Assembly: GCA_019677205.1 (NCBI GenBank)
Contig: JAAMXY010000368.1
Location: 1 to 30,331 of the forward strand
Origin: Pinguiococcus pyrenoidosus
Taxonomy: Eukaryota; Sar; Pinguiophyceae; Pinguiochrysidales; Pinguiochrysidaceae
Reading direction: 5' to 3'
DNA: 30,331 nt
A model generated the notes under the pieces. That model saw only the letters and a list, made by a program, of their open reading frames with translations, did not search any database and was not told where the DNA came from. The position numbers and the translations under genes were made by a program. How positions within the stretch are numbered: the stretch's first letter is position 1; every line of letters starts with the position of its first letter. This document shows positions 9,591 to 18,541 of this stretch, in pieces.

Positions 9591-10354
9591 CTACAACTTC
9601 AGGATGTTGAACACTTGCAAGCGCCCCAAGAACTCATCCGGAGAGAGTCGCGCCGGCATTCCGAGTAGTGCGTTGAAGAAGCCAGCAGGGGGCAACTCCT
9701 GATTGGCCTTGGCGATGTTGCCCGCGGGCATCCCGTTCCGCACTGCGCCGCGCGTGGCATCCACCCAGTCCGCCTTTCGCACGGCGTTGACGAGCATCTC
9801 GCCCTTTCCATGCCACGGAAGGAACTTGTGATGCTGCATGATGATCTCCCGCACCGTCCCCATCTGCGAAGCGACCAGACTGCGGAGAGGGAGACACGCA
9901 TGTGGTCCTCAGTGACATCCAAGATGCTTTCGGGGCTTTCAAGTCGCAAGGTGGCACACTACAAGCTTCCGTACCTGGCCGCGTTCTTGAGCCCCACCTC
10001 TGCGCGCGCCACGCTGGGCTCCAAGTAGTCCAGCGCCCCATCGGACCACAGCGCCAGGTCGTGGTAGGCCAGCGCGGCCACCATGACGGGCGTCTTCTCC
10101 TTGATCTCTCGTGGATCCATTCCATCTTGCTTCAGAAAGTACTTGGCGTAGGACAGGACGCGAAGACAGTGGTTCTTGTAGCCCTCGTAGTCCTCCCCGA
10201 GCTCCTTCTTGTAGTGGCCGATGTGCGACTCCAACTGCGGCGACACTTTGACCACCGAGAAGTCGGCGGTGGGCTTCGGGGGATAGAAGTGAGGCTGCAG
10301 AGAGAACGACACGAACACCGCCAGAATCACCGCGCTCACGATGCCGCACACCAT
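9591..10354 (-). CDS. HD-domain phosphohydrolase-like membrane protein
   Basis: Exons 10354-9975 and 9879-9591 join across a 95-nt phase-2 intron (GTACGG...CCGCAG), giving 222 aa. The N-terminus (MVCGIVSAVILAVFVSFSL) is a signal peptide or membrane anchor, which favours the 10354 ATG over the in-frame ATG at 10525. Metal-binding HD superfamily signature: NHCLRVL (first His), AALAYHDLALWSDG (HD pair), IIMQHHKFLPW (His pair) and VRKADWVDATRG (terminal Asp). All expected ligands are present, so an active metal-dependent hydrolase is plausible. The sequence FHDL..W(S/T)DG..DYL is common in small bacterial HD proteins, so a bacterial origin is possible, but the gene now has an intron and a targeting sequence. 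Substrate unknown. Confidence 0.82.
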
Positions 10355-10401
10355 TCTCGCCCGGCTTGTGGCGCTTCTGACGCGCTCGCGTGAAAGCGAA
10401 A

Positions 10402-10468
10402 GCGCGAAATCGCACCGCAAATCGGTGGCTGTGCGTCGTCCGCTCCCGATTCTTCGCGAGGCGCGAAA
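10402..10468 (-). promoter_or_regulatory. Two E2F-like motifs upstream of the HD-domain gene
   Basis: TTTCGCGC (10409-10402) and TTTCGCGCC (10468-10460) on the minus strand lie 48 and 106 nt before the HD gene's preferred start. Regulatory role inferred from the motif. Confidence 0.35.
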
Positions 10469-10779
10469 GATGAAAGTAAGAGGCGTCTCGGTGGACGCTC
10501 GCGACGGGATTGGTTCGAGGTTCAATCATCCAATGGGGTCTCTTGACGTTTCACAGCAGAATCCTTCCTCATCGCAAAAATCCCTCGAGCTTCGTGAACT
10601 TCAATTTTGATGAGAATCATTTCATTTTTCGCGTACTTCGCGCATATCATGGGCCAACTACGGACCCAGGAAAGCAAAGTGAAAAAATCCCGGAAAAGAG
10701 GGCTGCAGGATTTTGAACCGGCGCCGCTCTCAAAGCCGTAGTTCCAGGTTCCGCTCGACTTGACTGCGCCGGGGATCTC

Positions 10780-11868
10780 GTGCCCACCATGTACGAGAGT
10801 AAGGAGGAGAAGAGCTCTGGGGACATCTGCGAGAATCTGGGCCGCGAGGGCATAGTAGAGCTGGATAGCTCTCTGATCGAGTTCGGAGAGCTTTTGGGAA
10901 ACGGCGGAGTTGGAATGACTTACGAAGGCTTTTACGACTCCGAAGCAGTGGCGTTGAAGCGCCTGTTCGACCCGCGGATGGAGCTCAAACTTAGGCAGGA
11001 GTTCATGGACGAAGTGCTGGTGCTGTCGTCGCTGTCACATCCGAACATCGTGAAGTTCCTGGGCGCAGTGACGTCGCCTCCCAATCTGTGCTTTGCCATG
11101 GAGCTGTGCGACGCGTCTCTCTTCCATGTTTTGCACGAGGAGAAGCGGCGAATGTCTGCCTATAGGAAAGTCGAAATTGCCGCCGAGGTCGCAGAGGTAG
11201 GCGCGTCACGTGCTGGAGGGTTGCATCCAGAGCCTTAGCGGACGTGTCCTAGGCGCTCTCCTATCTGCACGCGAGGTCTCCGCCGGTGCTGCATCGTGAC
11301 CTGAAGAGCCACAACGTGCTGCTGACGAAAGGAGGATCGGTGAAGCTCTGCGATTTCGGTCTGTCAAAGTCCACCTTGGCAACCGCGGGAACGCCGAGCT
11401 ACATGGCGCCGGAGCTGCTGAGGGGCGCCAGCTTTGGGGTCAAGGTTGATGTCTACGCCCTGGGCATCCTGATGTGGGAGATCGTAGCGCAGCAGGTGCC
11501 ATTTGGTGGCCTCGCCTTGGACGAGATCCGGCAGATGGTGCTCGAAGGCGAGAGGCCCGACGCCTCGCATTTGGACGCGCCGGATCCGCTGGTTTACGTG
11601 ATAGAGGACGCCACACTAGAAGGTGGGTTCAGCATCCAATGCCAGCTTTGCAGGTGCTTCAAGGTGACGCGATCATGCTCTTACCTTGCAAACAAATTGC
11701 GCTTCCGCAGAGCCGCAAAAGAGGCCCACCGCGCGACACATCGTGGATGAGCTGTGGAATGGCATGCGCTCCTGGCAGCTTGAAACGAGTGCCGACAGTG
11801 ACAGGAACGCGGACCATAGCTTCATGATAGACGGCGGTGACGCTCTAGATGCACTCATTGGGAAGTAG
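10780..11868 (+). CDS. Compact TKL-like protein kinase
   Basis: Exons 10780-11196, 11253-11622 and 11711-11868 are joined by 56-nt and 88-nt introns, giving 314 aa. All catalytic elements are visible: glycine loop LGNGGVGMTYEG (about 39-50), VALK lysine (K60), HRDLKSHN catalytic loop (D155, N160), DFG (173-175) and APE (191-193), ending with the subdomain XI motif QKRPT. The HRDLKSxN loop is typical of TKL/Raf-like Ser/Thr kinases. There is almost nothing outside the kinase domain, no membrane segment and only short acidic ends. The segment between DFG and APE is short. The third exon joins as LEEPQKRPTARHIV, which restores the domain end. The start could be the ATG at 10780 or 10789. Confidence 0.9.
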
Positions 11869-12024
11869 AAATGCCTGTAGAGGCCCGGGCAAGGGCAAGG
11901 AATAGATGGGCGCAAGATAGAGAAGCGAGCTACTTGTGCATATGTACGTCAATCAGATTGTGCACCGCCTGTCTTGCGACGCTGCCGCGCCCCCTGTCTC
12001 CATGCTGCGACGCAGCGGTGAGAA
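11869..12024. other. Short 3' intergenic region between convergent kinase and oxygenase genes
   Basis: About 156 nt between two stops. No gene or recognisable signal seen. Confidence 0.5.
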
Positions 12025-12530
12025 CTAGTTTCCCCGGAGCTGCTTCTTGATATGATGGCTGCCATCCATTGGCTCGAAGTGGACAAAAAGGTTGGCGTAG
12101 TATCGGCCCTTGAGGGGAAACGGCCTGCCGTGGACGCAAACGTGACTCTCGTACAAAACCATGTCTCCCGGCGCCATGGTCACGTTGTGCGCCTTGCCGC
12201 TGTGGTCATAGATCTCAAGCGGCCACGGCTCATCCACATCTTGATCGACATTGATGATGGCCGACGAAACCAGTGGCAGGCGGTCGCAGTGCGAGGCCAA
12301 GATCGCGCCGTTGTGGTACACCCGGATGCCGTACAGCGACGTCGACTTCAGCTCCTTGCCCGTCCACTTCTCGATGATGGGCTTGGTGCCGTCCCAGATC
12401 CTCTTCTTGAGCTGCCAGCCGGTAAGGGACCCCTTGGGATCTTCCGAGTGATCTTCCAGATTGACCATGTATGTGGGCACCTCCCAGTGGTTTACGTAGA
12501 TGTTTCCTACCGCCACGCCAAGCAGGTAAT

Positions 12531-12602
<72 letters not shown>

Positions 12603-13704
12603 NNNNNNNNNNNNNNNNNNNNNNNNNNNNNNNNNNNNNNNNNNNNNNNNNNNNNNNNNNNNNNNNNNNNNTTCGGCCATTCTTCGTCCTTCTCTTTCTT
12701 GGGCGACCACTTCCAGTAGTTCTGGATCTCCTTCCAGATGTCCTCCGGCACCCGCATCTTGCGGAACCCCACATCCGTGAAGTGATTCTGTGTCTTCGGC
12801 TGATTGACGTTCATCTTGATGCGCTGGTCGTCGACAGCTCGGCAAGAGCGCCGGTCGTATCTCTTGTAGCATCCCTGGATGAAGTGTCCGTAGCTGCGCT
12901 CAAAGACGGTGCCGCAGGAAGCTGGGCACACCCTGCGGACCTTCTCATACTCGCAACCGCCTTCGTTGTACGCCTTGGTGCACTCTTCATAGTTTTCATC
13001 CTCTGCAAACTGGTTGTGAATGGGCCAGCTGACGTCGAAGGAGTAGTCCGGCGCCTCCTCCACCCTCTCCTCCACCCTCTCAGGCGGCGTGTAGCTCCGC
13101 TGGTACATTTCTTCGCGGCTGCTCGCGGGCTTCTCCTTGGCTTCTTCCTCCTGTGACTCCTCTTGCTTTTCCTCCGCATCCTCCACCACTTCGACGAGCT
13201 CTTTCTCCGCCGCTTCAGGCACTTCGTCCGCGGCCTTCTCGGGTTGGACCTGCAGCTCCTTGGGCTTTTCGACCTCGGGGCTCTCTTCCGGCGCTTCTTC
13301 TTCCTTCGGCGTCGTCAGCTGATTGTCGCGCACAGGCTCGGGCTCGATGGGGTCCGCCGCGGCCTTCGGCTTTTCGCCTTTCTGGTTGGGCGGGAAGTCG
13401 GCGTCCGGCACGAAGCGTCGGCGGCTGTGCATCTCGTGGCGCCGGCCCATGAGGTTCGCCTCTAGCTTGCGGTGGAGCTCCTCGTCGATCTCGGGTGCCT
13501 TGCGAGAGGAGGCGGAGCCGAAGCGGTTGAGCATGACCAGGCCAGTGGCCATCAAGCAGATACCCTAAGGAAGCGAAGAGACCCGACGAGGGCTTAACGG
13601 CGAAGACATCAGATGTCAAGAGCTTTCTCGTGGCTTACGACGACGACCAGAGACAGTTTGCCGTTAGCATCTCTCTGGGATTTGGACTTGGCTTTGGACT
13701 TCAT
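12025..13704 (-). CDS. Prolyl 4-hydroxylase-like 2OG-Fe(II) oxygenase, type II membrane protein (assembly gap inside)
   Basis: Exon 1 (13704-13639) and exon 2 (from 13564) join across a 74-nt phase-0 intron (GTAAGC...CTTAG), creating the membrane anchor LSLVVVGICLMATGLVML. Next come an acidic Glu/Pro-rich stalk and a Cys-rich ShK-like segment (CTKAYNEGGCEYEKVRRVCP). Exon 2 reaches EEWP beside a 69-N gap; exon 3 (12506-12025) resumes at GNIYVNHWEVPTYMV. The missing intron lies in the gap plus a (CT)n tract ending in GGTAG. Oxygenase core: SHCDRLPLVSSAIIN (HxD iron motif), a distal His in VHGRPFPLKGRYY, and a basic residue for 2-oxoglutarate. Known relatives hydroxylate proline in the ER or Golgi; the substrate here is unknown. 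A few residues at the exon 2/3 junction may be hidden by the gap. Confidence 0.88.
12537..12602. repeat. (GA)n microsatellite bordering the assembly gap
   Basis: About 33 uninterrupted GA units on the plus strand, running straight into the N block. On the coding (minus) strand it is (CT)n, just before the 3' splice site of the oxygenase gene's second intron. Confidence 0.97.
12603..12671. other. Assembly gap of 69 N
   Basis: Run of unknown bases within the intron of the oxygenase gene. Its true length is unknown. Confidence 0.99.
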
Positions 13705-14063
13705 CGTCGACCGTGAAGCGAGAGAGGCGCAGATCGGTGCTCTCCGCCGCAGACATCCAGATTTCACAGCCGCGGAGGCCTTATTCAGCTGTGATATGGG
13801 TTGATAGAGCGGGATCACGAGAGATCTTGCGGCTTCCAACTGGGCTGAGATCGCTCGGTTGGTGGCGGGAACCAAGAGGTTGACGTCCGCTGTCAAGTCG
13901 GGCTATCGATGCTACGAGACAACGCAGAGCAAACAAACTCCATCGAAAGGAAAACGACAACTCAGGGTTCGAGAGGAAAATCGTGTCCTCGCACGCTCTC
14001 TTTCAGCCTTCTCGTCCTTGGAGCGGCATCTCGACTTTCCTCTCCGGAAGCTAAAGCACTACC
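13705..14063. promoter_or_regulatory. Region between oxygenase start and upstream gene stop
   Basis: About 360 nt between two same-strand (minus) genes. It should contain the oxygenase promoter. No coding potential or recognisable motif seen. Confidence 0.4.
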
Positions 14064-14930
14064 TCACTCGACGCCTCCGCGGATGGACACGGCGGTGGGC
14101 AAGAATGCTGCGATGGCCGACGGGATGTTGCGAGGGGATCCCGCCGCCATTTCGAACGACTGCTGCGGATTGGCCGTCACCGCGAGGGGCTTGGGCACGG
14201 CGGACGCCAGGAGGTCCCACAAAGTCACGCCGATGTCCGCCTCGGCTTCCCGCACGGATCTCGCCGGGAAGCATGTGCCATAGGGTTCTACGATGACTAC
14301 GAAGGGTGGCCGTCGGATGGAATACGCCCACGTGTCCTCCAAGGCTCTCCGCGCCCGGTTGTAGTCACCTTCGTCCAGCTGCCAAACGCGAAAAGCGCCC
14401 GTCTCCCTGGCCATGACGTCTTCGTTGATCAGGAGGCGCGGCGAGAAGGCTCCTGTTGTATGGCACGTCACGACCGTGACGCCGGCGAGCTTCCCCAGCG
14501 GCCGTTGCACCGCCCGGGCCACCATGGCGATCTCGCGAATCAAGTCGCTGTAGGCGGCGTTGGCCCTCGATTTGTTCATGAGAATCGCGATCTCCAGTTG
14601 TCCCTCCCCCATCGCTTGGAAATCGGCGCCGAAGATGCAGCGTCTGCTCGGCGCCTGGTCAAAGTAGAAGGGCGCGGCAGCCACCGTCTCCGAAGGGCCC
14701 AGGTCCGAGACGGGAGGGATGGTCGTTCCGAGATCCTGGGCCACCTGCTGGACGCGCCGCAACGCCTGGCTGTCGCCGCAGAATCGACTGGCTGCCCCGT
14801 GCAGCAAGCCGATCCGCCTCTCGAGTCGATCCTCGCCGCGAGACGAACTGCGATCGGGCGTCCGCTGCGCGAGGTAAAGAAGACCGACGGCGAAGTACTT
14901 TGGACTGAATCTCTCCGGTTGATGATCCAT
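14064..14930 (-). CDS. Unrecognised conserved-looking protein
   Basis: A 288-aa open frame in one exon, with clear protein-like composition but no motif I recognise. Features include a region rich in short hydrophobic strands (GKLAGVTVVTCHTTGAFSP, RRPPFVVIVEPYGTCFPA), suggesting an alpha/beta fold, then a hydrophobic C-terminal stretch (ADIGVTLWDLLASAVPKPL). The start is uncertain. The ATG at 14930 is used, but an upstream exon starting at 15049 (MFSWRWCGMLLPSL, weak signal-like) could be spliced in phase 0 from GTTTCC to CGCGCAG. It lies between two other minus-strand genes, the only break in the strand alternation. No function assigned. Confidence 0.6.
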   Translation of the reverse strand: MDHQPERFSPKYFAVGLLYLAQRTPDRSSSRGEDRLERRIGLLHGAASRFCGDSQALRRVQQVAQDLGTTIPPVSDLGPSETVAAAPFYFDQAPSRRCIFGADFQAMGEGQLEIAILMNKSRANAAYSDLIREIAMVARAVQRPLGKLAGVTVVTCHTTGAFSPRLLINEDVMARETGAFRVWQLDEGDYNRARRALEDTWAYSIRRPPFVVIVEPYGTCFPARSVREAEADIGVTLWDLLASAVPKPLAVTANPQQSFEMAAGSPRNIPSAIAAFLPTAVSIRGGVE

Positions 14931-15061
14931 GAACCTAAGGCGCCACGGAAGGGGGAAACTGCTTTAGCTTTCCTTTCTTGGACACGCGCGCACCACCAGA
15001 ATCGGCACAGGCTTGGGAGGAGCATGCCACACCAGCGCCAAGAAAACACCTAGAGTCGAGC

Positions 15062-15774
15062 TCACCATTTCACAAGTCGGAGACCGTGCTTCATCGTTGA
15101 TGCCCTCCACTCCGCGGTGCCGATCTCGATCATGGCCGCTCCCTGTTCGCGACGAGCTGGGTAAGTAGCGACTCGGCGGATGCGCAGCTCCTTGTGCATC
15201 TTCGCACCTGAAGCAAGACTGCAGGTCCCTTGCGCCCGCCGAGTCCCGTCTTCATCTTGGACAGCGACAGCAGCGTACAGTTGATCAACTTGCACCACTT
15301 GCGCTCGCGCTCGGCGCGCCAGGCCATCCTCGTCTTCCGCGTCGCATGGCGCAGCAGCTGCCGCCATTGCTGGTTTCGCCACAGCTGAAACAGATGCTCG
15401 TCGTCGATGCCCATGCCTTTGCAATTCTGTAGGTGCGCCAGCACCGCCTCGACGCGAGGCTCCACGGTGGCGCCCAGGGATACTCCGCCCGGTACGGTGA
15501 ACTGCTTCCGTTCCTTGGTCGCATGCCGGAACCACTCCACCACGTAGTCCCCCATGGGAGCAGTGGCAGCAGCCGAGTGATAGGACACCGTCTCACTGGC
15601 CGGTCGGACCCGGCCGTCTGGCCCCAGCGTCCGAAGGATCAAGTCCCCTTCGCTCACCCCGGCTTGTCCGCAGGGGCCATAGGGCGACACTCGGCGGACT
15701 CGCACCGCCCCCTCCAGCTCGCTATGCCGCAGGCAGTTCCTCCGGATGGCCCTCGCGAGCCTCGCATGGTCCAT
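15062..15774 (-). CDS. PDZ-like domain protein (5' end uncertain)
   Basis: Exon 15774-15279 and exon 15207-15062 are joined by a 71-nt phase-1 intron (GTACGC...CTTCAG), giving about 213 aa. Splicing here restores a basic C-terminus (INCAKMHKELRIRRVATYPA ending GLRLVKW). The N-terminal half resembles a PDZ fold: EGAVRVRRVSPYGPCGQAGV then SEGDLIL, the usual carboxylate-loop and GD(L/V)I pattern, as in the PDZ parts of HtrA/Deg proteases. No trypsin-like catalytic residues are visible. The C-terminal half is highly basic and Trp/Arg-rich. The ATG at 15774 is the first clear one. The frame continues upstream to 15960, and an acceptor-like GGGCAG just upstream suggests a missing 5' exon. Confidence 0.55.
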
Positions 15775-16085
15775 GCGGCCTGCCCGGCGCCTGTGGCGGG
15801 CGTGTTCGCCCCGAACTTCAAGACAGAAGGCCGCAACGAGCCGCAGAAGTCCAGAGGCTGCGGCCCTTGGCCAGCCAGCACGTTGCTGGCAGCTGATGCT
15901 AGGGTCCGGGAGGTGGTGCCAGCGAGCTCCTAGTACTGGACGCCCATGCCCGCGCCACACACGCCCGAAACCGTTAGAGGCGGATCGGATTGAGCGGCGC
16001 TGTCAGGACCGAAGGGCCGCATGGGAGTTAGATAGGGCCCGGATCGTTCCCAGCGCTGAAAACAAGAAGTTTCTGCGCGGTGTGG
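15775..16085. other. Region between PDZ-like gene and tRNA terminator
   Basis: About 310 nt. It may contain an extra 5' exon of the PDZ-like gene (the frame is open to 15960). No other feature seen. Confidence 0.35.
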
Positions 16086-16093
16086 AAAAAAAA
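16086..16093 (-). terminator. Pol III terminator (T8) of the permuted tRNA gene
   Basis: Eight A on the plus strand, so TTTTTTTT on the tRNA strand, 20 nt after the end of the tRNA 5' half. An oligo-T run is the normal RNA polymerase III stop signal. Its place after the 5' half shows that the permuted unit is transcribed as one RNA. Confidence 0.85.
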
Positions 16094-16113
16094 CCTGCGC
16101 GGCCAAGTTGAAG

Positions 16114-16208
16114 TAGAAGTCCGACGCGCTATCCATTGCGCCACTAGAGCAGAAATCGCCCGGAAGGAAAAGTACTCTAGACGGGACTTGAACCCGCAAC
16201 CTTCGGAT
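16114..16208 (-). tRNA. Circularly permuted tRNA-Arg(UCU) gene
   Basis: On the minus strand the 3' half comes first (16208-16173, positions 38-73), then a 22-nt spacer (16172-16151), then the 5' half (16150-16114, positions 1-37). Joined 5' half to 3' half, they give exactly 73 nt. Acceptor GCTCTAG pairs with CTAGAGT (six Watson-Crick plus one G-U), followed by discriminator A. D stem is GCGC/GCGC with loop AATGGATA, which includes A20, an Arg identity base. Anticodon stem TCGGA/TCCGA closes loop CTTCTAA (anticodon TCT). Variable loop is AGGTT. T stem GCGGG/CCCGT closes loop TTCAAGT. CCA is not encoded. In linear order no cloverleaf forms. Processing should follow the known permuted-tRNA route: splicing endonuclease joins positions 37 and 38 by circularisation, then RNase P and 3' processing release the acceptor ends. 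Confidence 0.96.
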
Positions 16209-16369
16209 CCACCTCGTGGGGTTGCACCCCAACTTTACCATCCGCAGTTGCCAGGGCGGATTCGCTGCGTATATGAAGGGTCGTTTCAAAGCGTTCAAAT
16301 CCGAGATTCGGTGGCCGTGGTCTCTCTGCGCCGCGCGCTTCTTTGGCTGCTCGTCAGCATGTAGAAGCC
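16209..16369. promoter_or_regulatory. Divergent region between permuted tRNA and EGF-like gene
   Basis: About 160 nt. The tRNA leader includes a strong hairpin (TGGGGT-GCA-ACCCCA, minus strand, about 16218-16232) just upstream of the 3' half. The EGF-like gene's promoter must also lie here. Confidence 0.5.
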
Positions 16370-18286
16370 ATGCGCGCACGCAAGCGGCACGGTGCGTTCG
16401 TATATTTCCTTGTGGCGCTGTGGTGTGCTCCACCGGCCGAAAGCGCCTTTACAGCCTCCAGCTTGACGCTGTTCCCGGAGGCCAAGGTACGCGAACGCCG
16501 CACGCTCTTCCACTTGCGCGTCGTATCTTGTGACCTTTCGCGACGTTCCGGGCAGACATGTGAGGCGCTTCGCATCACTTTGGACGTCACGTCCGACGCG
16601 GTGATAGCCGCGGGCGAAACGCTGCTCCTCAAGCTGCCGTTCGTGACTTCCGGAGGCTGCGACAATGCACAGGGCAGTGCTATCGCCAGCTTGACAATGG
16701 ACACAGCGGCGCAGACGCTCGCCACTGCCGCTTGGGCCGAGGGCACCGTGCCCACCATGTTCTCGGGCTCCGCCATCACGTTCACCGTGAACAGTGGGCA
16801 GAGCTTGGCGGCAAACACCGCATATACCTTCGAGATCGATGCGCTGAACGGCCTGAAACTCATCGGCAGGCCCTTGGCGTCGCCAACGATGACCTTGTCC
16901 ACCAACGCAGCCTCTGGAACCGTCACGGATGCGGCGCTTGGATCCATAAGTGCCATCACGGCCTCGGGCTTCTTCGTGAAGGATGACCAAGTGTCCTTCA
17001 GCAACGCCGTGCCCAAGCTGGCGACTTCCATCTCGTTCCAGTTTCAGCCGGCGTTCTCGCTGGCGTCGAGCGACACCATCCGGCTTGAGCTGCCCGGCAT
17101 CACGTCCGGCGCAGCGGACGGCGTTGCCGGCTCCAGCATCGGCGCGCTTGCCATCGCTGTCACACCGGCGGCAAGCACGATGGCCTGCGCCTACACCGAG
17201 GGCACCGCCCCGAGTGGGCCCTTGCTGCGGGGATTCACCGACACGGTCATCGTCTGCACCATGAGCGCGGCTCACACTGCCGGCGTGCCGCTGACGATAG
17301 AGGTCTCCAAGGCCCCTTCCCAGGCGCTGAGAGCGCAGTGCGGTCTTCCCGGAAACTCCGGTCACGAGTTCCACGGCTTTCAGGTCGAGATCGTGGATAG
17401 CGGCGGGCTCGTGCTGCTGGCCAAGAGAGCCGTGAGCACGGTGCAAGCCATTGGACATACGTGCCAGGAGCGCAACTTCTGCAACGGGCATGGCTACTGC
17501 GACATGTGCCTTGGGGCGTGCCGCTGCCATCGCGGCTACGGAAATGCCACGGAGGACGGGTCGTACATCACGAGCGACGACCCGGCGTTTGCGAATCTCA
17601 GGGGGGACTGCAGCGAGCGCGTATGTCCCGGTGGCGTGGCGTTTGGCAGCGTCCCCACGGCGTCCGCGTCGGCCAAGGTCCTGAAGGAATGCAGCGGCAA
17701 TGGCAGATGCGACCGTTCCACTGGTCGGTGTCGGTGCTTCTCGAACTTTCGCGGCCAGGCGTGCGAGTTCCTGATGTGCCCCGTGGGCTCCAACCGGGAA
17801 GTGTGCAGTGGCCACGGCCAGTGCAAGCGAATCCGGCAGCTGGCGCAGGATCCAAGCGCTCTCCCGCTTGGCAGCTCGACGGCCGATCTGTACACGGACG
17901 AGTCCACTGCGTCATGGGACTTTCGCTCGGTGTATGGGTGCGTCTGCGACACCAGCAGCGAGTGGCTTGCGCTGAATGGCGCCAGCGGCGTCGGGCTGGC
18001 GAGTGGCCAGGTGCAGGAAGTGGAATGGTACGGAGCGGATTGCTCGCAGAAGCACTGTCCGTCCGGGGACGATCCGGGAACGAGCGCGGATGAGCAGGAC
18101 TGCGCCGGCGTCAAGTACTCCGGCCTCTCGCATGACACCACGAACCTAGGAGCTGGAGCAGCGGGCAATCGATGCCACGTGGAGTGCTCCAATCGGGGTA
18201 CTTGCGACCCAACCACGGGGATGTGCGCCTGCTTCGCGGGCTACCGTGGCATCAATTGCGGCATCATTGACGCCTTGGCCACCTGA
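16370..18286 (+). CDS. Secreted EGF-like / tenascin-type protein
   Basis: The ATG at 16370 begins a basic then hydrophobic signal peptide (RHGAFVYFLVALWCAPPAES). A probable 69-nt stop-free intron (16487-16555, GTACGC...GGGCAG, phase 0) joins FPEAK to TCEALRITLD, giving 615 aa. The first half is a Ser/Thr/Ala-rich, beta-sandwich-like region with repeated SGSAI/SAASTM strings. The second half has at least four EGF-like Cys modules: CNGHGYCDMCLGACRCHRGY, CSGNGRCDRSTGRCRCF, CSGHGQC, CSNRGTCDPTTGMCACFAGY. No C-terminal membrane helix is seen, so it is probably extracellular, wall-associated or vacuolar. Proteins of this plan are common in stramenopiles and other algae. Partner and function unknown. 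Confidence 0.85.
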   Translation: MRARKRHGAFVYFLVALWCAPPAESAFTASSLTLFPEAKVRERRTLFHLRVVSCDLSRRSGQTCEALRITLDVTSDAVIAAGETLLLKLPFVTSGGCDNAQGSAIASLTMDTAAQTLATAAWAEGTVPTMFSGSAITFTVNSGQSLAANTAYTFEIDALNGLKLIGRPLASPTMTLSTNAASGTVTDAALGSISAITASGFFVKDDQVSFSNAVPKLATSISFQFQPAFSLASSDTIRLELPGITSGAADGVAGSSIGALAIAVTPAASTMACAYTEGTAPSGPLLRGFTDTVIVCTMSAAHTAGVPLTIEVSKAPSQALRAQCGLPGNSGHEFHGFQVEIVDSGGLVLLAKRAVSTVQAIGHTCQERNFCNGHGYCDMCLGACRCHRGYGNATEDGSYITSDDPAFANLRGDCSERVCPGGVAFGSVPTASASAKVLKECSGNGRCDRSTGRCRCFSNFRGQACEFLMCPVGSNREVCSGHGQCKRIRQLAQDPSALPLGSSTADLYTDESTASWDFRSVYGCVCDTSSEWLALNGASGVGLASGQVQEVEWYGADCSQKHCPSGDDPGTSADEQDCAGVKYSGLSHDTTNLGAGAAGNRCHVECSNRGTCDPTTGMCACFAGYRGINCGIIDALAT

Positions 18287-18541
18287 GGCGGTTTGTCCAA
18301 GCCGTGAGGAGAGATAGGAGGCCATTGCGACAGATAGAGAGAAGTAGAGAGGAAGCAAGAGAAACAATTGGCAGCTGCGGGTGAAGAGCGATGGACGCGG
18401 ACGATGGCTCCCACAACGAAAGGGATCACATCGGAGAAAACCAGGAGAGACACAGACCTCAGCATACCATGACGAAGAGAAAGAAGCATCGGCATCGCCT
18501 TCCCATGCTCTCTGAAGATCTATTCCAGAGCTCCGCCCACG
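18287..18541. other. 3' intergenic region between convergent genes
   Basis: About 255 nt between two stops, purine-rich on the plus strand. No gene seen. Confidence 0.5.

Noticed and set aside
10685-10760. Possible minus-strand tRNA (GGTTCAAAATCC B-box-like sequence next to GCTTTGAG)
   Set aside because: The T stem does not pair (GCCGG against TCCTG), and no acceptor or anticodon stem could be built in linear or permuted order.
16295-17815. 506-codon open frame on the minus strand opposite the EGF-like gene
   Set aside because: The sense strand has a signal peptide and EGF modules. The antisense frame is low-complexity and typical of GC-rich shadow frames.
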